From contig CAVAUJ010000002.1 in NCBI GenBank assembly GCA_963591995.1, positions 1-64,000 on the forward strand: a stretch of 64,000 bases of DNA, in the 5' to 3' direction. Below are positions 18,803 through 27,641 of this stretch, piece by piece; within the stretch, counting starts at the first letter, position 1; each line of letters opens with the position of its first letter. The position numbers and the translations under genes are program-made. The stretch comes from CAG-791 sp963591995 (lineage in GTDB: Bacteria; Bacillota; Clostridia; Lachnospirales; Lachnospiraceae). Under the pieces are notes generated by a model, which was not told where the DNA came from, did no database searches, and saw only the letters and a list, made by a program, of their open reading frames with translations.

Positions 18803-21800
18803 TCATCCCTCCAGTATTTCCACCCTGGAGAAGATGCCGAACGGCCGCAGGCACCAGTTCTCGCTCCATTCGCTTCCCTGCGTCCGATAGGATGCAGGAC
18901 CGTACCATTTATATTCGTCATTGCAGTTATGCAGTGTTCCGAAGGTATTGAACCGATTGCCATAGAGCAGCAGCTCCAGCCGGTGCGTTCCTGCCGGCAG
19001 TGCACCAAGCGCCAGTATGTGCGGCGCATAGGCAATCAACCCCCGCTCTTTGCCGTCCAGCGTCACCTTCAATACCGGACCCTTAAAGTGCGGAACACGC
19101 AGCTTTACTCTCTGTGCCCGTTCCAGATGAAAGGACATTCCATAGCAAATGCTCCCACCGTAAAAAGGAAAGCCCTGACCGGTGATGTCTCCGAACCAAA
19201 GGTGCCCCGCAGGCTCTGTGACAGCTGCCCTGGTTCCCCTGACGGCAACACCGAAATTTCCCAGAAGATACATATTTTCCAGATTGGATTTCGGGCCGTA
19301 GAGAAGCTCCAGCCAGAGCTCATTCGTTCCCCTCCGCAATCCCGGGACCGATATCGTGTGGATGAAGCGGTCCACATACCACCCCTGTGCCTTTGCATCA
19401 CACAAAACGCCGTTCATGGACACCCGTGTCTCTTCCGGTCGCTCCAGTGCCAGCTGCAACGGACCGGTTTCGATCTCACTTGCCAGCTCATAGCACAGCC
19501 TCACGCGATGAGTGGCCGGTGCATCCGGAATGCGCCACGGCTGCATTCCTGCATCCTCTCTTGGCGAAAACCCAAGGTGCCTTCGCACCGCGGTATCGAC
19601 CCGCAGAATTTCGCTCTTTTCCTGCCATGGCTCCTCATCCAGCTGCCACGCGGCCTGATCCAGCAGGAGGACATTCGGCTCCTTGGTGTGGAAATATCCC
19701 GGCCGGCGGATGACCTCCAGAAGGTTTTCCCCTTTTGCCTGTCCCGGATGCTGCCCTGCCACCAGACTGTAAAAGCCTCTGGTTGTTCCTGTCGGTATTA
19801 TGGTTTCCTGCTGATCCTGCCGGCTGTCCCTCTGCCCTTGTCGCTCCTGCTGCTCCTGTTCTTCCTGCTGCCGGAGCGCCGGCACGGGCAAGGCTTCTTC
19901 CAGCTTCCACAAGAGGCTGTCCTCTGCGAACATGTCCAGCCAAACCTGTGTCCAGCCATCCTGCAGGTGTCTCTCCACAGGAGCCGTCGTTCCTGTCAGG
20001 GCGTCATAGGCCGTCACGTCATAGCTTCCCCGGATGCGCACCATAAGCCTTTCCGGCCGGTCAAGCAGGTTGCGCTTTCTGTTCACATGACAGACAAACA
20101 GCCACCGATCCTCCCGATCCTTCCGCAGCTGATAAAACAGATGGTCGGTCCGGTTTCCGTCCTCGCCGCAGATGAAAACATCCCGTTCCCCCTCCAGTGC
20201 CTCCAGAAGGTCCTTTCGCTGATACGGAATCCGCAGACAGGTCTCGGCCAGCTCCATCGGCCGCCGACTTCTTTCCCCGTCGACCAACGAAGGAACCTGT
20301 CCCATGAAAACGATCTTTCCTCCGGCAGCAGCCAGACGCTCCAGCTGCTTTAACGTGGTGCTGCGGATGGTTTTCAGTCCCGGAACAATCACCGCATCAT
20401 AGGACATCCTGCCGACTCTCCAGGCGCGCGTCGGTTTCCTTTCGGCGATCCCTTCGGGCATCCTTTCCTCCCCACACAGCTCCGGCAGTAGCGATTCGCT
20501 GACAAAATCAAAATCCAGCAGGCCAAACAAGAGCCATTCAATGACATTCCGGAAGTTTTCATCCATCTGCCGACGTTCCTCGCCGGTATCGGAAACAGGA
20601 CCATAGGCCGTCCAATAGGATTCAATGGGGTGAATCACAGCAATGCGCGCGGCAGACACACCTCGTGTCATCACCGTATTCACTCTGGCAAAATAATCCT
20701 CCACATAGCGATATTCCTCCCACCAGGGTGACTGATACTGAATGGACGCCGGCCAGTCTCTTTTGGCCTCCCCCTCCATGGACATAAAGGCAAGGTGCGG
20801 AACACGGATCGTCACTCCCAGCGCCGCCTGCCAGTCTCCCTGCAGCTTGTGTCCCTTAAAATCAAAATCCCAATGGTTCACGCCGTACAGCTCGCTGAGT
20901 ACCCCCTCCCTGCCGTACTGGTGCGCCACACTGGCCGCCTGTTTCACGGTGGAATATTCCGGATCGCCACACAGAATATCGATGCCGGGTAAGTGCTGTC
21001 TGCGATAACAGCGCATGGCCTCCCCCAGCCGAAGCGTCTGCGAATACAGCGTCGGCTCCGACATATAGTGGCCGGTCATGGAAATACCGTGCTCTGTGCA
21101 CCATGCACTGATGGTGTCGGAGTACGCACTGACAAAGCGCTCGGTCAGATGCTCGTGATAATGATAGCGATGGACGGACGCCTCATTGCCGGGAAGCTCC
21201 CACAAAAGCTCCGGCACAACCGAAAGCAGATCGGTCTGATAGGCTTTTTGGAAGCTTTCGGGCAGATCATCGGTGAAGGAAAGAGTGATGTCCTCACTGC
21301 TTTCTGCGTCCGCAAAGGCCATACTGCCCCGAATCTGCGGCTCATCGGTAAAAATCGCGGGAATGGTTTTCCCGAATTCGTCCCCCACGGCTGCAGCATA
21401 TCGCTCGTGTGTCACCTCCAGAAAGCGTTTCACCGCCTTGGGATTCATCACATCCACATAGGTCTGATTGTTGTACCATGGCTCCTCTCGTCCTAATTCC
21501 ACATAGGCAAGCCACAGCTCCCCCTGCTCGCGCTCCTCCTTTGGGCTGTCTGTGTCCGGCTCGCCTCCCGGTACCTGCCCGTAGGCTGCCAGCCGTCCGT
21601 CCTGCAGCTTGACCCGGTACGCCGTAAGATAATATCCTGCCGGTTTTTCCCCGCGGTCAACGGCTGCGCAGAAGTCCTCCCTGCATGAGCACATCCCCTC
21701 CTTGCGCTCCCTTGTCAGCAGCAGATGTCGAACACGGTAATGAAGATTTTCTGTCACAATGCCGCCGGCGGAGCCGGAGGGAAAACGGTCCTCATCATAG

Positions 21801-22075
21801 AGCCAGCACAGCATCTTCTGTTCCCTTGCCTGCTTCACGGCATAGCGGACCAGCTGCAGATATTCCTCCGACAGATAAGGAACATCCAGTCCGGTTCTGG
21901 GATGGAGATGAACTCCCCCAAAGCCCATCCTCCGAAAATACTCCATCTGCTCCTTGATCAGTTCCCTTGTAACCTTGCAATTCCACGACCAAAAGGGCGT
22001 CCCGCGATATTCTGCCGTGGGATGCCTGAAAAGCTCTTCCGACAGTGGATGCTCCTGATTTCTTTTGTAAAGCAT
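18803..22075 (-). CDS. GH106-like glycoside hydrolase (putative alpha-L-rhamnosidase)
   Basis: A 1090-residue protein whose N-terminus (AEYRGTPFWSWN, GGVHLHPRTGLDVPYLSEEY, WLYDEDRFPSGSAGG) follows the pattern I associate with GH106 alpha-L-rhamnosidases and their relatives. A TIM-barrel-like region to about residue 600 leads into a linker rich in Gln and Glu (about 750-775) and C-terminal beta-sandwich domains (GTNELWLELLYG is typical). No signal peptide is visible. It is the first gene of the enzyme cluster, with AGAGGGGG four bases before the ATG. A rhamnosidase, galactosidases, an esterase and an arabinofuranosidase together point to rhamnogalacturonan or an arabinogalactan. The family call rests on remembered motifs, so substrate confidence is only moderate. 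Confidence 0.72.
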   Translation of the reverse strand: MLYKRNQEHPLSEELFRHPTAEYRGTPFWSWNCKVTRELIKEQMEYFRRMGFGGVHLHPRTGLDVPYLSEEYLQLVRYAVKQAREQKMLCWLYDEDRFPSGSAGGIVTENLHYRVRHLLLTRERKEGMCSCREDFCAAVDRGEKPAGYYLTAYRVKLQDGRLAAYGQVPGGEPDTDSPKEEREQGELWLAYVELGREEPWYNNQTYVDVMNPKAVKRFLEVTHERYAAAVGDEFGKTIPAIFTDEPQIRGSMAFADAESSEDITLSFTDDLPESFQKAYQTDLLSVVPELLWELPGNEASVHRYHYHEHLTERFVSAYSDTISAWCTEHGISMTGHYMSEPTLYSQTLRLGEAMRCYRRQHLPGIDILCGDPEYSTVKQAASVAHQYGREGVLSELYGVNHWDFDFKGHKLQGDWQAALGVTIRVPHLAFMSMEGEAKRDWPASIQYQSPWWEEYRYVEDYFARVNTVMTRGVSAARIAVIHPIESYWTAYGPVSDTGEERRQMDENFRNVIEWLLFGLLDFDFVSESLLPELCGEERMPEGIAERKPTRAWRVGRMSYDAVIVPGLKTIRSTTLKQLERLAAAGGKIVFMGQVPSLVDGERSRRPMELAETCLRIPYQRKDLLEALEGERDVFICGEDGNRTDHLFYQLRKDREDRWLFVCHVNRKRNLLDRPERLMVRIRGSYDVTAYDALTGTTAPVERHLQDGWTQVWLDMFAEDSLLWKLEEALPVPALRQQEEQEQQERQGQRDSRQDQQETIIPTGTTRGFYSLVAGQHPGQAKGENLLEVIRRPGYFHTKEPNVLLLDQAAWQLDEEPWQEKSEILRVDTAVRRHLGFSPREDAGMQPWRIPDAPATHRVRLCYELASEIETGPLQLALERPEETRVSMNGVLCDAKAQGWYVDRFIHTISVPGLRRGTNELWLELLYGPKSNLENMYLLGNFGVAVRGTRAAVTEPAGHLWFGDITGQGFPFYGGSICYGMSFHLERAQRVKLRVPHFKGPVLKVTLDGKERGLIAYAPHILALGALPAGTHRLELLLYGNRFNTFGTLHNCNDEYKWYGPASYRTQGSEWSENWCLRPFGIFSRVEILEG

Positions 22076-22247
22076 GCTACCCCCTCTTCACAGCTTACCT
22101 ACCGCTCTGATCAACTGTCCCGCTGCTCTGTGCTTTCACTCTTTCCAATCGCGATGCTCTGGGCAAAAAGCTTTTTGCTCCATGGCCCCGGATTGCTGCA
22201 TACTATGCGCTTTTGCAAGGAGTGTTGGAACTTCTACCCCTAGTGTC

Positions 22248-22253
22248 ATTATA
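22248..22253 (-). promoter_or_regulatory. Putative -10 element of the GH106/GH2 operon
   Basis: TATAAT on the minus strand, about 170 bases before the first enzyme gene, in an AT-rich stretch. No convincing -35 hexamer lies at 17 bases, consistent with activator-dependent transcription. Confidence 0.4.
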
Positions 22254-22554
22254 TCTGTGAATTTTTCCAAAAAAATCGAATAATCTTCTGGTTTTCATGT
22301 AATTTTTACAGATGAACCGCGAACCATCTGCCGACCGATGCTGCCGGCAGATCGGATCCTGCCGGAGGGTTTCGTCGTCCGATCTTCGAAGCGGCATAAG
22401 TAAGTGGTCTTATGAATTTACTGATTAGTTACTCAGAAAAAAGAGAATTAGATAGGTGTAAAATGAGAGGAAGTTGACACACCTTGTTGGAAGACAATCG
22501 CGAACTCAGCAGTGGGTTACGGCTTATTAATAAGTCAAGCACATGGCTCTGTGA
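22254..22554. other. Intergenic stretch without a recognizable gene
   Basis: No open frame with a start and ribosome binding site is visible. It contains an 8-bp inverted repeat (ATCTGCCG near 22326 with CGGCAGAT near 22345), an isolated TTGACA at 22474-22479 without a matching -10, and AT-rich sequence leading into the gene remnant. It lies between divergent units and probably carries regulatory or decayed sequence. Confidence 0.4.
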
Positions 22555-22764
22555 ATAATTCAGGATAAATACGTTGCCGGTGATCCGGCCGGCAGTTTGG
22601 AAGCCCGGTTCAAGCTGAATCCGGTGCGTTTGTCCATGGATGCCGCTAGCTTCCCGGTCGCAGCAAAAGACATGGCTGCCCTTCGTGGACGTGATGTCGG
22701 TGTGCCGTATCTGCCCAGCCTGTCCACCCCGGAGGGAGCAGCAAAGCCGGTCTGCTGTAAGTGA
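22555..22764 (+). pseudogene. C-terminal remnant of a dihydrodipicolinate-synthase-family gene
   Basis: On plus, a 69-codon open stretch after a TGA (22552-22554) translates to DKYVAGDPAGSLEARFKLNP and continues with LSMDAASFPVAAKDMAAL, ending at TGA 22762. The NPVRLSMDAASFPVAAKDM block resembles the C-terminal helices of the DapA/NanA aldolase family. The TIM barrel with its Schiff-base lysine is absent, and there is no start codon with a Shine-Dalgarno sequence. The stop codon is 16 bases before the kinase ATG. I infer that an aldolase-kinase operon lost most of its first gene by deletion or recombination. Confidence 0.6.
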
Positions 22765-22780
22765 AAGGAGTTCTTCTTAA

Positions 22781-24010
22781 ATGGAGAAGGTTCTGCGCAA
22801 CTGCGCTGACAAAATCATTGCGGCCAGCATTCAGGCAGTACTGCCGGATGAGGCCGTCCGTCGTGCTCTGTGCGACTTTCACCCGGAAGGACGAACTTTT
22901 CTGGTCGCCGCAGGAAAAGCTGCATGGCAGATGGCTCGTGCAGCCGTTGAAACATTGAACCATGTAAACGGCGGCGTTGTCATAACCAAATATGGCCATG
23001 TAAAAGGCGAGATTCCCGGTGTGACCTGCTATGAAGCAGGTCACCCGGTGCCGGATGAAAATAGTTTCTTTGCAACCGAAAAAGCACTGGAACTGGTTCA
23101 CGACCTGCACCCGGAGGACACTGTGCTCTTTTTGCTGTCCGGTGGAGGCAGTGCGTTGTTTGAAAAGCCGCTGATCCCCGGTGAGGAGCTGCAGGACATC
23201 ACATCCCAGCTTCTTGCCAGCGGTGCCGATATTGTAGCGATGAACACCATTCGCAAGAGGCTTTCCGGTGTCAAGGGAGGTCGGTTTGCACAGGCCTGTG
23301 CGCCTGCAAAGGTGTTCAGCATCGTGCTGAGCGACATTTTGGGCGATCCATTGGATATGATTGCCAGTGGTCCGGCTGTGCCGGACACTTCTACCTGTGA
23401 ACAGGCTCTTTCCATCGCCCAAAAATATCACCTGAATCTATCTTCTTCGGCGCAGGAACTGCTGCAACAGGAAACGCCGAAAAAACTGAACCATGTGACT
23501 ACCCGGATTACCGGCAGCGTGCGGGAGCTATGCGCTGCCGCGGCCGCGGCCTGCCGTTCGCTGGGCTATGAGCCGATCATCCTCACTGACCGGCTCTGCT
23601 GTGAAGCACGAGAAGCCGGCAATTTCCTTGGCTCCATCATCCGCACCCATGCAGGGCAGAACAAAAAGTCAGCCTACATTGCAGGCGGTGAAACGGTTGT
23701 TCACCTGACCGGGAAAGGTCTGGGCGGACGGAATCAGGAGCTGGCTCTTGCCGCAGCTCCTGCCCTTTCCGGGCTGGACCACTGCTGTGTATTCTCCGTT
23801 GGCAGTGACGGTACGGACGGCCCGACAGACGCTGCCGGCGGCTATGTAGATGGCCACACCGAAGCCAGTCTCCATGCAACAGGAATGGATGTATTTCTGA
23901 CCCTCGCGGATAACGATGCCTATCATGCTCTGCAAGCAGTAGGCGGACTGGTTATCACGGGTGCAACAGGCACAAATGTCAACGATGTTGCGGTTGCCTT
24001 GGTGGAGTAA
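22781..24010 (+). CDS. Glycerate 2-kinase (MOFRL family)
   Basis: A 409-residue class II glycerate kinase (GckA/TtuD type), which phosphorylates D-glycerate to 2-phosphoglycerate. Family blocks are AAGKAAWQMA near residue 45, LLSGGGSAL near 115, NTIRKRLSGVKGG near 160, and the C-terminal MOFRL domain with GGRNQE and FSVGSDGTDGPTDAAGG. Length is normal for the family. AAAGGAG about nine bases upstream supports the ATG. It is one of only three intact plus-strand genes and follows a broken aldolase-family gene. It would channel glycerate or tartronate-derived carbon into glycolysis. Without its former partner, its pathway role here is unclear. Confidence 0.9.
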   Translation: MEKVLRNCADKIIAASIQAVLPDEAVRRALCDFHPEGRTFLVAAGKAAWQMARAAVETLNHVNGGVVITKYGHVKGEIPGVTCYEAGHPVPDENSFFATEKALELVHDLHPEDTVLFLLSGGGSALFEKPLIPGEELQDITSQLLASGADIVAMNTIRKRLSGVKGGRFAQACAPAKVFSIVLSDILGDPLDMIASGPAVPDTSTCEQALSIAQKYHLNLSSSAQELLQQETPKKLNHVTTRITGSVRELCAAAAAACRSLGYEPIILTDRLCCEAREAGNFLGSIIRTHAGQNKKSAYIAGGETVVHLTGKGLGGRNQELALAAAPALSGLDHCCVFSVGSDGTDGPTDAAGGYVDGHTEASLHATGMDVFLTLADNDAYHALQAVGGLVITGATGTNVNDVAVALVE

Positions 24011-24106
24011 TTCCCGTGTCCCTCTTTTCATTTTTGTCTGCTGATTGACTCAGCTTTGTCGGGTGTCGCCGTGAAACCGGAAGCTCCCAATATTTTCCGT
24101 AACAAT

Positions 24107-25681
24107 TCAATGCTGGGCCTTTTCCATCGTCTTTTCCCTTGTGGCGGCGAAAATCGGCGCATAGACCGGGGCATAGCGTTCCAGCAGCTCATGATCATGA
24201 TTCGGACGAATCTTCCAGCCGGGTCCGTCAATCACCATAGTGTTCTCCGTATCCGGTGTGCAGCCGGGCCAGGAGGGAATGCCGGGGTGTCCGGGCCTTC
24301 CCGTGCGGGCAAAGGTCATGAGCATCTCGAACATATCCTTCTCCAGTGCATCCGCGTACGCATCCTGCGTCGTCTGCACCATGTCCGTGTTGTGGAAAAC
24401 ATACGGAATGTCGGAGCAATGCCAGGGCGCTCTGCCGCCGTCGATCGCCATATCGTGATTGAAAAGATAAACATAGGTTTCCGGATTGACGGCTGCACGG
24501 AGCTTTACATATTCGATGATGGCCGGGCGGAACAAGATGTCAATCTGGAGAAGATCAATGATCGGGCGGTCCGGATATGCCTGCCGCATCAGCGGAATGA
24601 GCGCCGCAGCATTGTCCTCCCCCAATGTGTCCGCGAGCATCCTTGTCTGCTCTTCCTCGGAGAGCGTGTGCTTATCAAAGGCAGATTCCGTAAAGGAGGG
24701 AAATTCCGAATAAACACTGCCGATCAGCATCGGAACACCGGCCGTTTCCTTTCGGAAGCCGATGTCAAACGGGTCTCCGACATAATATCCGTTTGCATAA
24801 GGGCTGTCACCGCAGTTCTTCCCCTCTGTGAAAAGGATCGGCTTCCATTTCCGATAGGCCTGCGCCAGAAAATAGAAGGGAACCCTTTGCAGCTCCTCGA
24901 TCGTCCCCACGCCGCACTCCGCCATGAGATGTTCGCCCATCTCTCGCCCGCTCCCTTGCAGTTCGGGATGCAATGCGGGAATGTTATCGTCCGATTTGAA
25001 AATGCCGGACATGTTGAACGCCTTCGCATAGAGACCGTCGGCAGCGGGCGTCTGCAGGAGCGTCGTCACCTTTCCGCCGCCTCCGGACTGCCCGAAAATG
25101 GTCACATTGTCCGGATCCCCGCCGAATTGCGCCACATTCTCATGAATCCACTGAAGTGCAGCGACAAGATCGTCCCCGCCGCAGTTCCCGGAGTTGGCAA
25201 ACCGCTCGCCGAAATCCGAAAGATCCAGGTAGCCCAGGACATTGAGGCGATGATTGACCGAAATGGAAACAACATCGCCGATGCGTGCCATGTTCTCCCC
25301 CTCGTAGGCCTGATGCTCAATCGCCGATCCGGACTCATATCCCCCGCCGTGAAGCCACACCAGAACCGGACGCTTCGCATCATCCAACCCCGGTGTCCAG
25401 AGGTTCAAGTTCTGGCAGTTCTCATCCATCGGCCAATAGCGATGGGCAACGAGCAGCTCACCGCTCGGAACCGGGAACTCCAGGAGCGGTGCACAATAGC
25501 CAAAGCTCGTGCAATCCCGCACCCCCTCCCAGTCATCGAGGGGCACCGGCGCCTCGAAGCGCTCCGCCCTCGCATAGGGAATCCCCTTGAAAATGTATAC
25601 GTCCTTCTGCCAATAGCCGCGGATCTTCCCGTGGACGGTTTGAACAATGGCCGTTTCCTTGTCGCAACGAAAGCTATACAT
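24107..25681 (-). CDS. Type B carboxylesterase
   Basis: A 524-residue alpha/beta-hydrolase of the carboxylesterase type B (PnbA-like) family. The oxyanion-hole block is WLHGGGY (111-115). The nucleophile block reads FGQSGGGGKV with Ser199; most family members have GESAGG. A glutamate in SVYSEFPS and a histidine in PWHCSDIPYVFHN are the likely remaining triad members. No signal peptide is present, so it acts in the cytoplasm on an imported ester. It lies 40 bases behind the permease gene and looks like the last gene of that operon. A plausible role is removal of an acyl or feruloyl-type group from the imported compound; the substrate cannot be read. GAGGGGGG supports the ATG. Confidence 0.88.
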   Translation of the reverse strand: MYSFRCDKETAIVQTVHGKIRGYWQKDVYIFKGIPYARAERFEAPVPLDDWEGVRDCTSFGYCAPLLEFPVPSGELLVAHRYWPMDENCQNLNLWTPGLDDAKRPVLVWLHGGGYESGSAIEHQAYEGENMARIGDVVSISVNHRLNVLGYLDLSDFGERFANSGNCGGDDLVAALQWIHENVAQFGGDPDNVTIFGQSGGGGKVTTLLQTPAADGLYAKAFNMSGIFKSDDNIPALHPELQGSGREMGEHLMAECGVGTIEELQRVPFYFLAQAYRKWKPILFTEGKNCGDSPYANGYYVGDPFDIGFRKETAGVPMLIGSVYSEFPSFTESAFDKHTLSEEEQTRMLADTLGEDNAAALIPLMRQAYPDRPIIDLLQIDILFRPAIIEYVKLRAAVNPETYVYLFNHDMAIDGGRAPWHCSDIPYVFHNTDMVQTTQDAYADALEKDMFEMLMTFARTGRPGHPGIPSWPGCTPDTENTMVIDGPGWKIRPNHDHELLERYAPVYAPIFAATREKTMEKAQH

Positions 25682-25721
25682 AACTACCCCCCTCTCTCAA
25701 AAGACAACGGATCTACAAACG

Positions 25722-26615
25722 TCACCCCTTAACCGATCCAATCATAACACCTTTAACAAAGTACTTCTGAACAAATGGATACAAACAGAAAATAGGCAAG
25801 GTACCGACCACAATGACGGCATAGTTTATAACACGGGTCAGCATGACCGTATAAGCCGCGCTTCCTCCTCCGCCCTGGCTGGCAAGGACCGCTGCCCCCT
25901 GCTGAGAAGCAATCAGATCCTTCAAAACCAACTGCAGCGGCCACAGATCACGATTCTGCAAATAGATCATCGGAATGAAGTAGCTGTTCCACTGCGCAAC
26001 GATCAGGAACAGCGCAATAACTGCCAAGCTTGCTTTAGAGAGCGGATAATATATTTTAAAGAGAATCGTCCATGCACCAGCTCCGTCAAGCTTTGCGCTT
26101 TCATCAAGACTGTCCGGAATAGATGCGAAGAACGTACGCATGATGATGATGTTCATGGGCGTGATCATGCCGGGAATGATGCAGGCCCAGATCGTGTCCA
26201 GAAGGTGCAGCTTATTCATGACCATGTAGGTGGGAATTAACCCTCCCGAAAACATCATGGTGAATGAGATCATCAGCATAAAGAAATTCTTCAGCATCAG
26301 ATTTTTACGGGACAGAACATATGCGCCTAACGATGTAAAGAAGACGCCGCCTAAGGTTTGGGCGGCAACATACAACAAAGTATGCGCATAGCCTTTCCAC
26401 ACGGTTATGGATTTCAATACCTCTTTATACCCGGAGAGAGAAAACTTACGTGGCCACAGCACAAGACCCGTGCTGTTCGCAAGGACCTCTGGATCCGAAA
26501 AGCTGGACATTACCACATGTATAATCGGGACGATACAAACCAGTGCGAGAACGGCCAGCAAAACGGTGTTGAAACATACAAATACTTTCCTGCTGAAACT
26601 GCTTTTTTCAACCAT
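25722..26615 (-). CDS. Carbohydrate ABC transporter permease (LplC/YtcP type)
   Basis: A 297-residue permease with about six membrane segments (first at about 10-33). The EAA loop is DESAKLDGAGAWTILFKI and the C-terminus KYFVKGVMIGSVKG is diagnostic of the LplC group. It starts 12 bases after the partner permease stop codon and has GAGGAGG upstream. It forms the second half of the membrane channel for the lipoprotein at 27642-29369. No ATPase is encoded next to it. Confidence 0.92.
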   Translation of the reverse strand: MVEKSSFSRKVFVCFNTVLLAVLALVCIVPIIHVVMSSFSDPEVLANSTGLVLWPRKFSLSGYKEVLKSITVWKGYAHTLLYVAAQTLGGVFFTSLGAYVLSRKNLMLKNFFMLMISFTMMFSGGLIPTYMVMNKLHLLDTIWACIIPGMITPMNIIIMRTFFASIPDSLDESAKLDGAGAWTILFKIYYPLSKASLAVIALFLIVAQWNSYFIPMIYLQNRDLWPLQLVLKDLIASQQGAAVLASQGGGGSAAYTVMLTRVINYAVIVVGTLPIFCLYPFVQKYFVKGVMIGSVKG

Positions 26616-26627
26616 GTCTCCGCCTCC

Positions 26628-27554
26628 TCAAAACAGGCTCGTTTCACTGTATTTTTTCGCAAGACCGTTTGCAATCAGAATCAGTGCGAAATTTATAACC
26701 GAGTTGAACAGCCCCACCGCAGTAGAATACCCATAGTTGAATTCCTGTAATCCCTTCCGATATACGAAGGTTGAAATAACGTCCGCCGTTTCGTAGGTGT
26801 TTGCGTTATACAACAGAATGATTTTCTCCGCACCGACTGCAAGAAGCGATCCGCATTTGAGAATCAGCATGATAACGACAGTGTTGGAAATCTCCGGAAT
26901 TGTAATATGCCATGTCCTCTGCCAACGTCCTGCTCCATCGATCGCCGCAGCTTCATAAAGGCCCTGGTCTATGGCCGAAAGAGAGGCCACATAGATGATG
27001 CTGGAGTAGCCCAGACTCTGCCATAGTTCACTGACGATCATGATCATCCGGAAGTATTTTGCATCCGCCAGGAGGTTAACCTCATTCCCGGTAAGCCATC
27101 TCATAACCGTTCCTCCGATCAAACCATCGGAAGAGCAAAAATCAATGATTATGCCGGAGAGCACGATAAGCGAAATAAAGTATGGCATGTAGGTGATGGT
27201 CTGGATGCATTTCTTATATCTGAGGTTTTTTACCTCATTCAGCAATAAGGCAAATACGATCGGCAGCGGGAAACAGATCAAAAGGCTCAGTACAGAGAGC
27301 ACAACGGTATTGCGTAAAATCCGCACAAAATAAACGCTTGAAAAGAAATCCTGAAAGTTTTTGAGGCCTACAAAGGGACTATGAAAGATGCCCTTTGCGG
27401 GAGTGAATTTCTCAAAGGCAATCCAAAGGCCCCCCATAGGAACATAGCAGAGAATCACGAAGTTCAGAATTACCGGGATCAGCATGAGATAATAGGAGCG
27501 GTTTCTTTTTAAATCATGCATCAGCAGCTTAGCTTTTGATTTTTGGTTTTCCAT
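26628..27554 (-). CDS. Sugar ABC transporter permease (LplB type)
   Basis: A 308-residue permease of the LplB group, with membrane segments from about residue 21 and EAA loop YEAAAIDGAGRWQRTWHI. The start at 27554 (MENQKSKAK) has AGGAG eight bases upstream. The frame stays open to an ATG at 27608, but that codon lies in the hairpin following the lipoprotein gene and lacks a ribosome binding site. It pairs with the LplC-type permease encoded just downstream. Confidence 0.92.
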   Translation of the reverse strand: MENQKSKAKLLMHDLKRNRSYYLMLIPVILNFVILCYVPMGGLWIAFEKFTPAKGIFHSPFVGLKNFQDFFSSVYFVRILRNTVVLSVLSLLICFPLPIVFALLLNEVKNLRYKKCIQTITYMPYFISLIVLSGIIIDFCSSDGLIGGTVMRWLTGNEVNLLADAKYFRMIMIVSELWQSLGYSSIIYVASLSAIDQGLYEAAAIDGAGRWQRTWHITIPEISNTVVIMLILKCGSLLAVGAEKIILLYNANTYETADVISTFVYRKGLQEFNYGYSTAVGLFNSVINFALILIANGLAKKYSETSLF

Positions 27555-27576
27555 CTGGTTTACTCCTGGTGAATGA

Positions 27577-27608
27577 ATGCCGGATGCGCTCCTTGGCACA
27601 TCCGGCAT
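27577..27608 (-). terminator. Intercistronic hairpin between lipoprotein and permease genes
   Basis: A perfect 10-bp stem (27577-27586 with 27599-27608) and a 12-base loop, 33 bases after the lipoprotein stop. There is no U-run, so it is more likely a 3'-end stabilizing or partial attenuating hairpin than a full terminator. That would favor binding protein over permease. Confidence 0.55.
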
Positions 27609-27641
27609 GTCAGATTGGAACTTCGCACGGACACGAACAGC

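Noticed and set aside
22474..22479. TTGACA as a promoter -35 box for the glycerate kinase
   Set aside because: No -10 hexamer follows at 16-18 bases.
22646..23431. Minus-strand open frame opposite the start of the glycerate kinase
   Set aside because: Antisense to a kinase with clear family motifs; no start site or domain.
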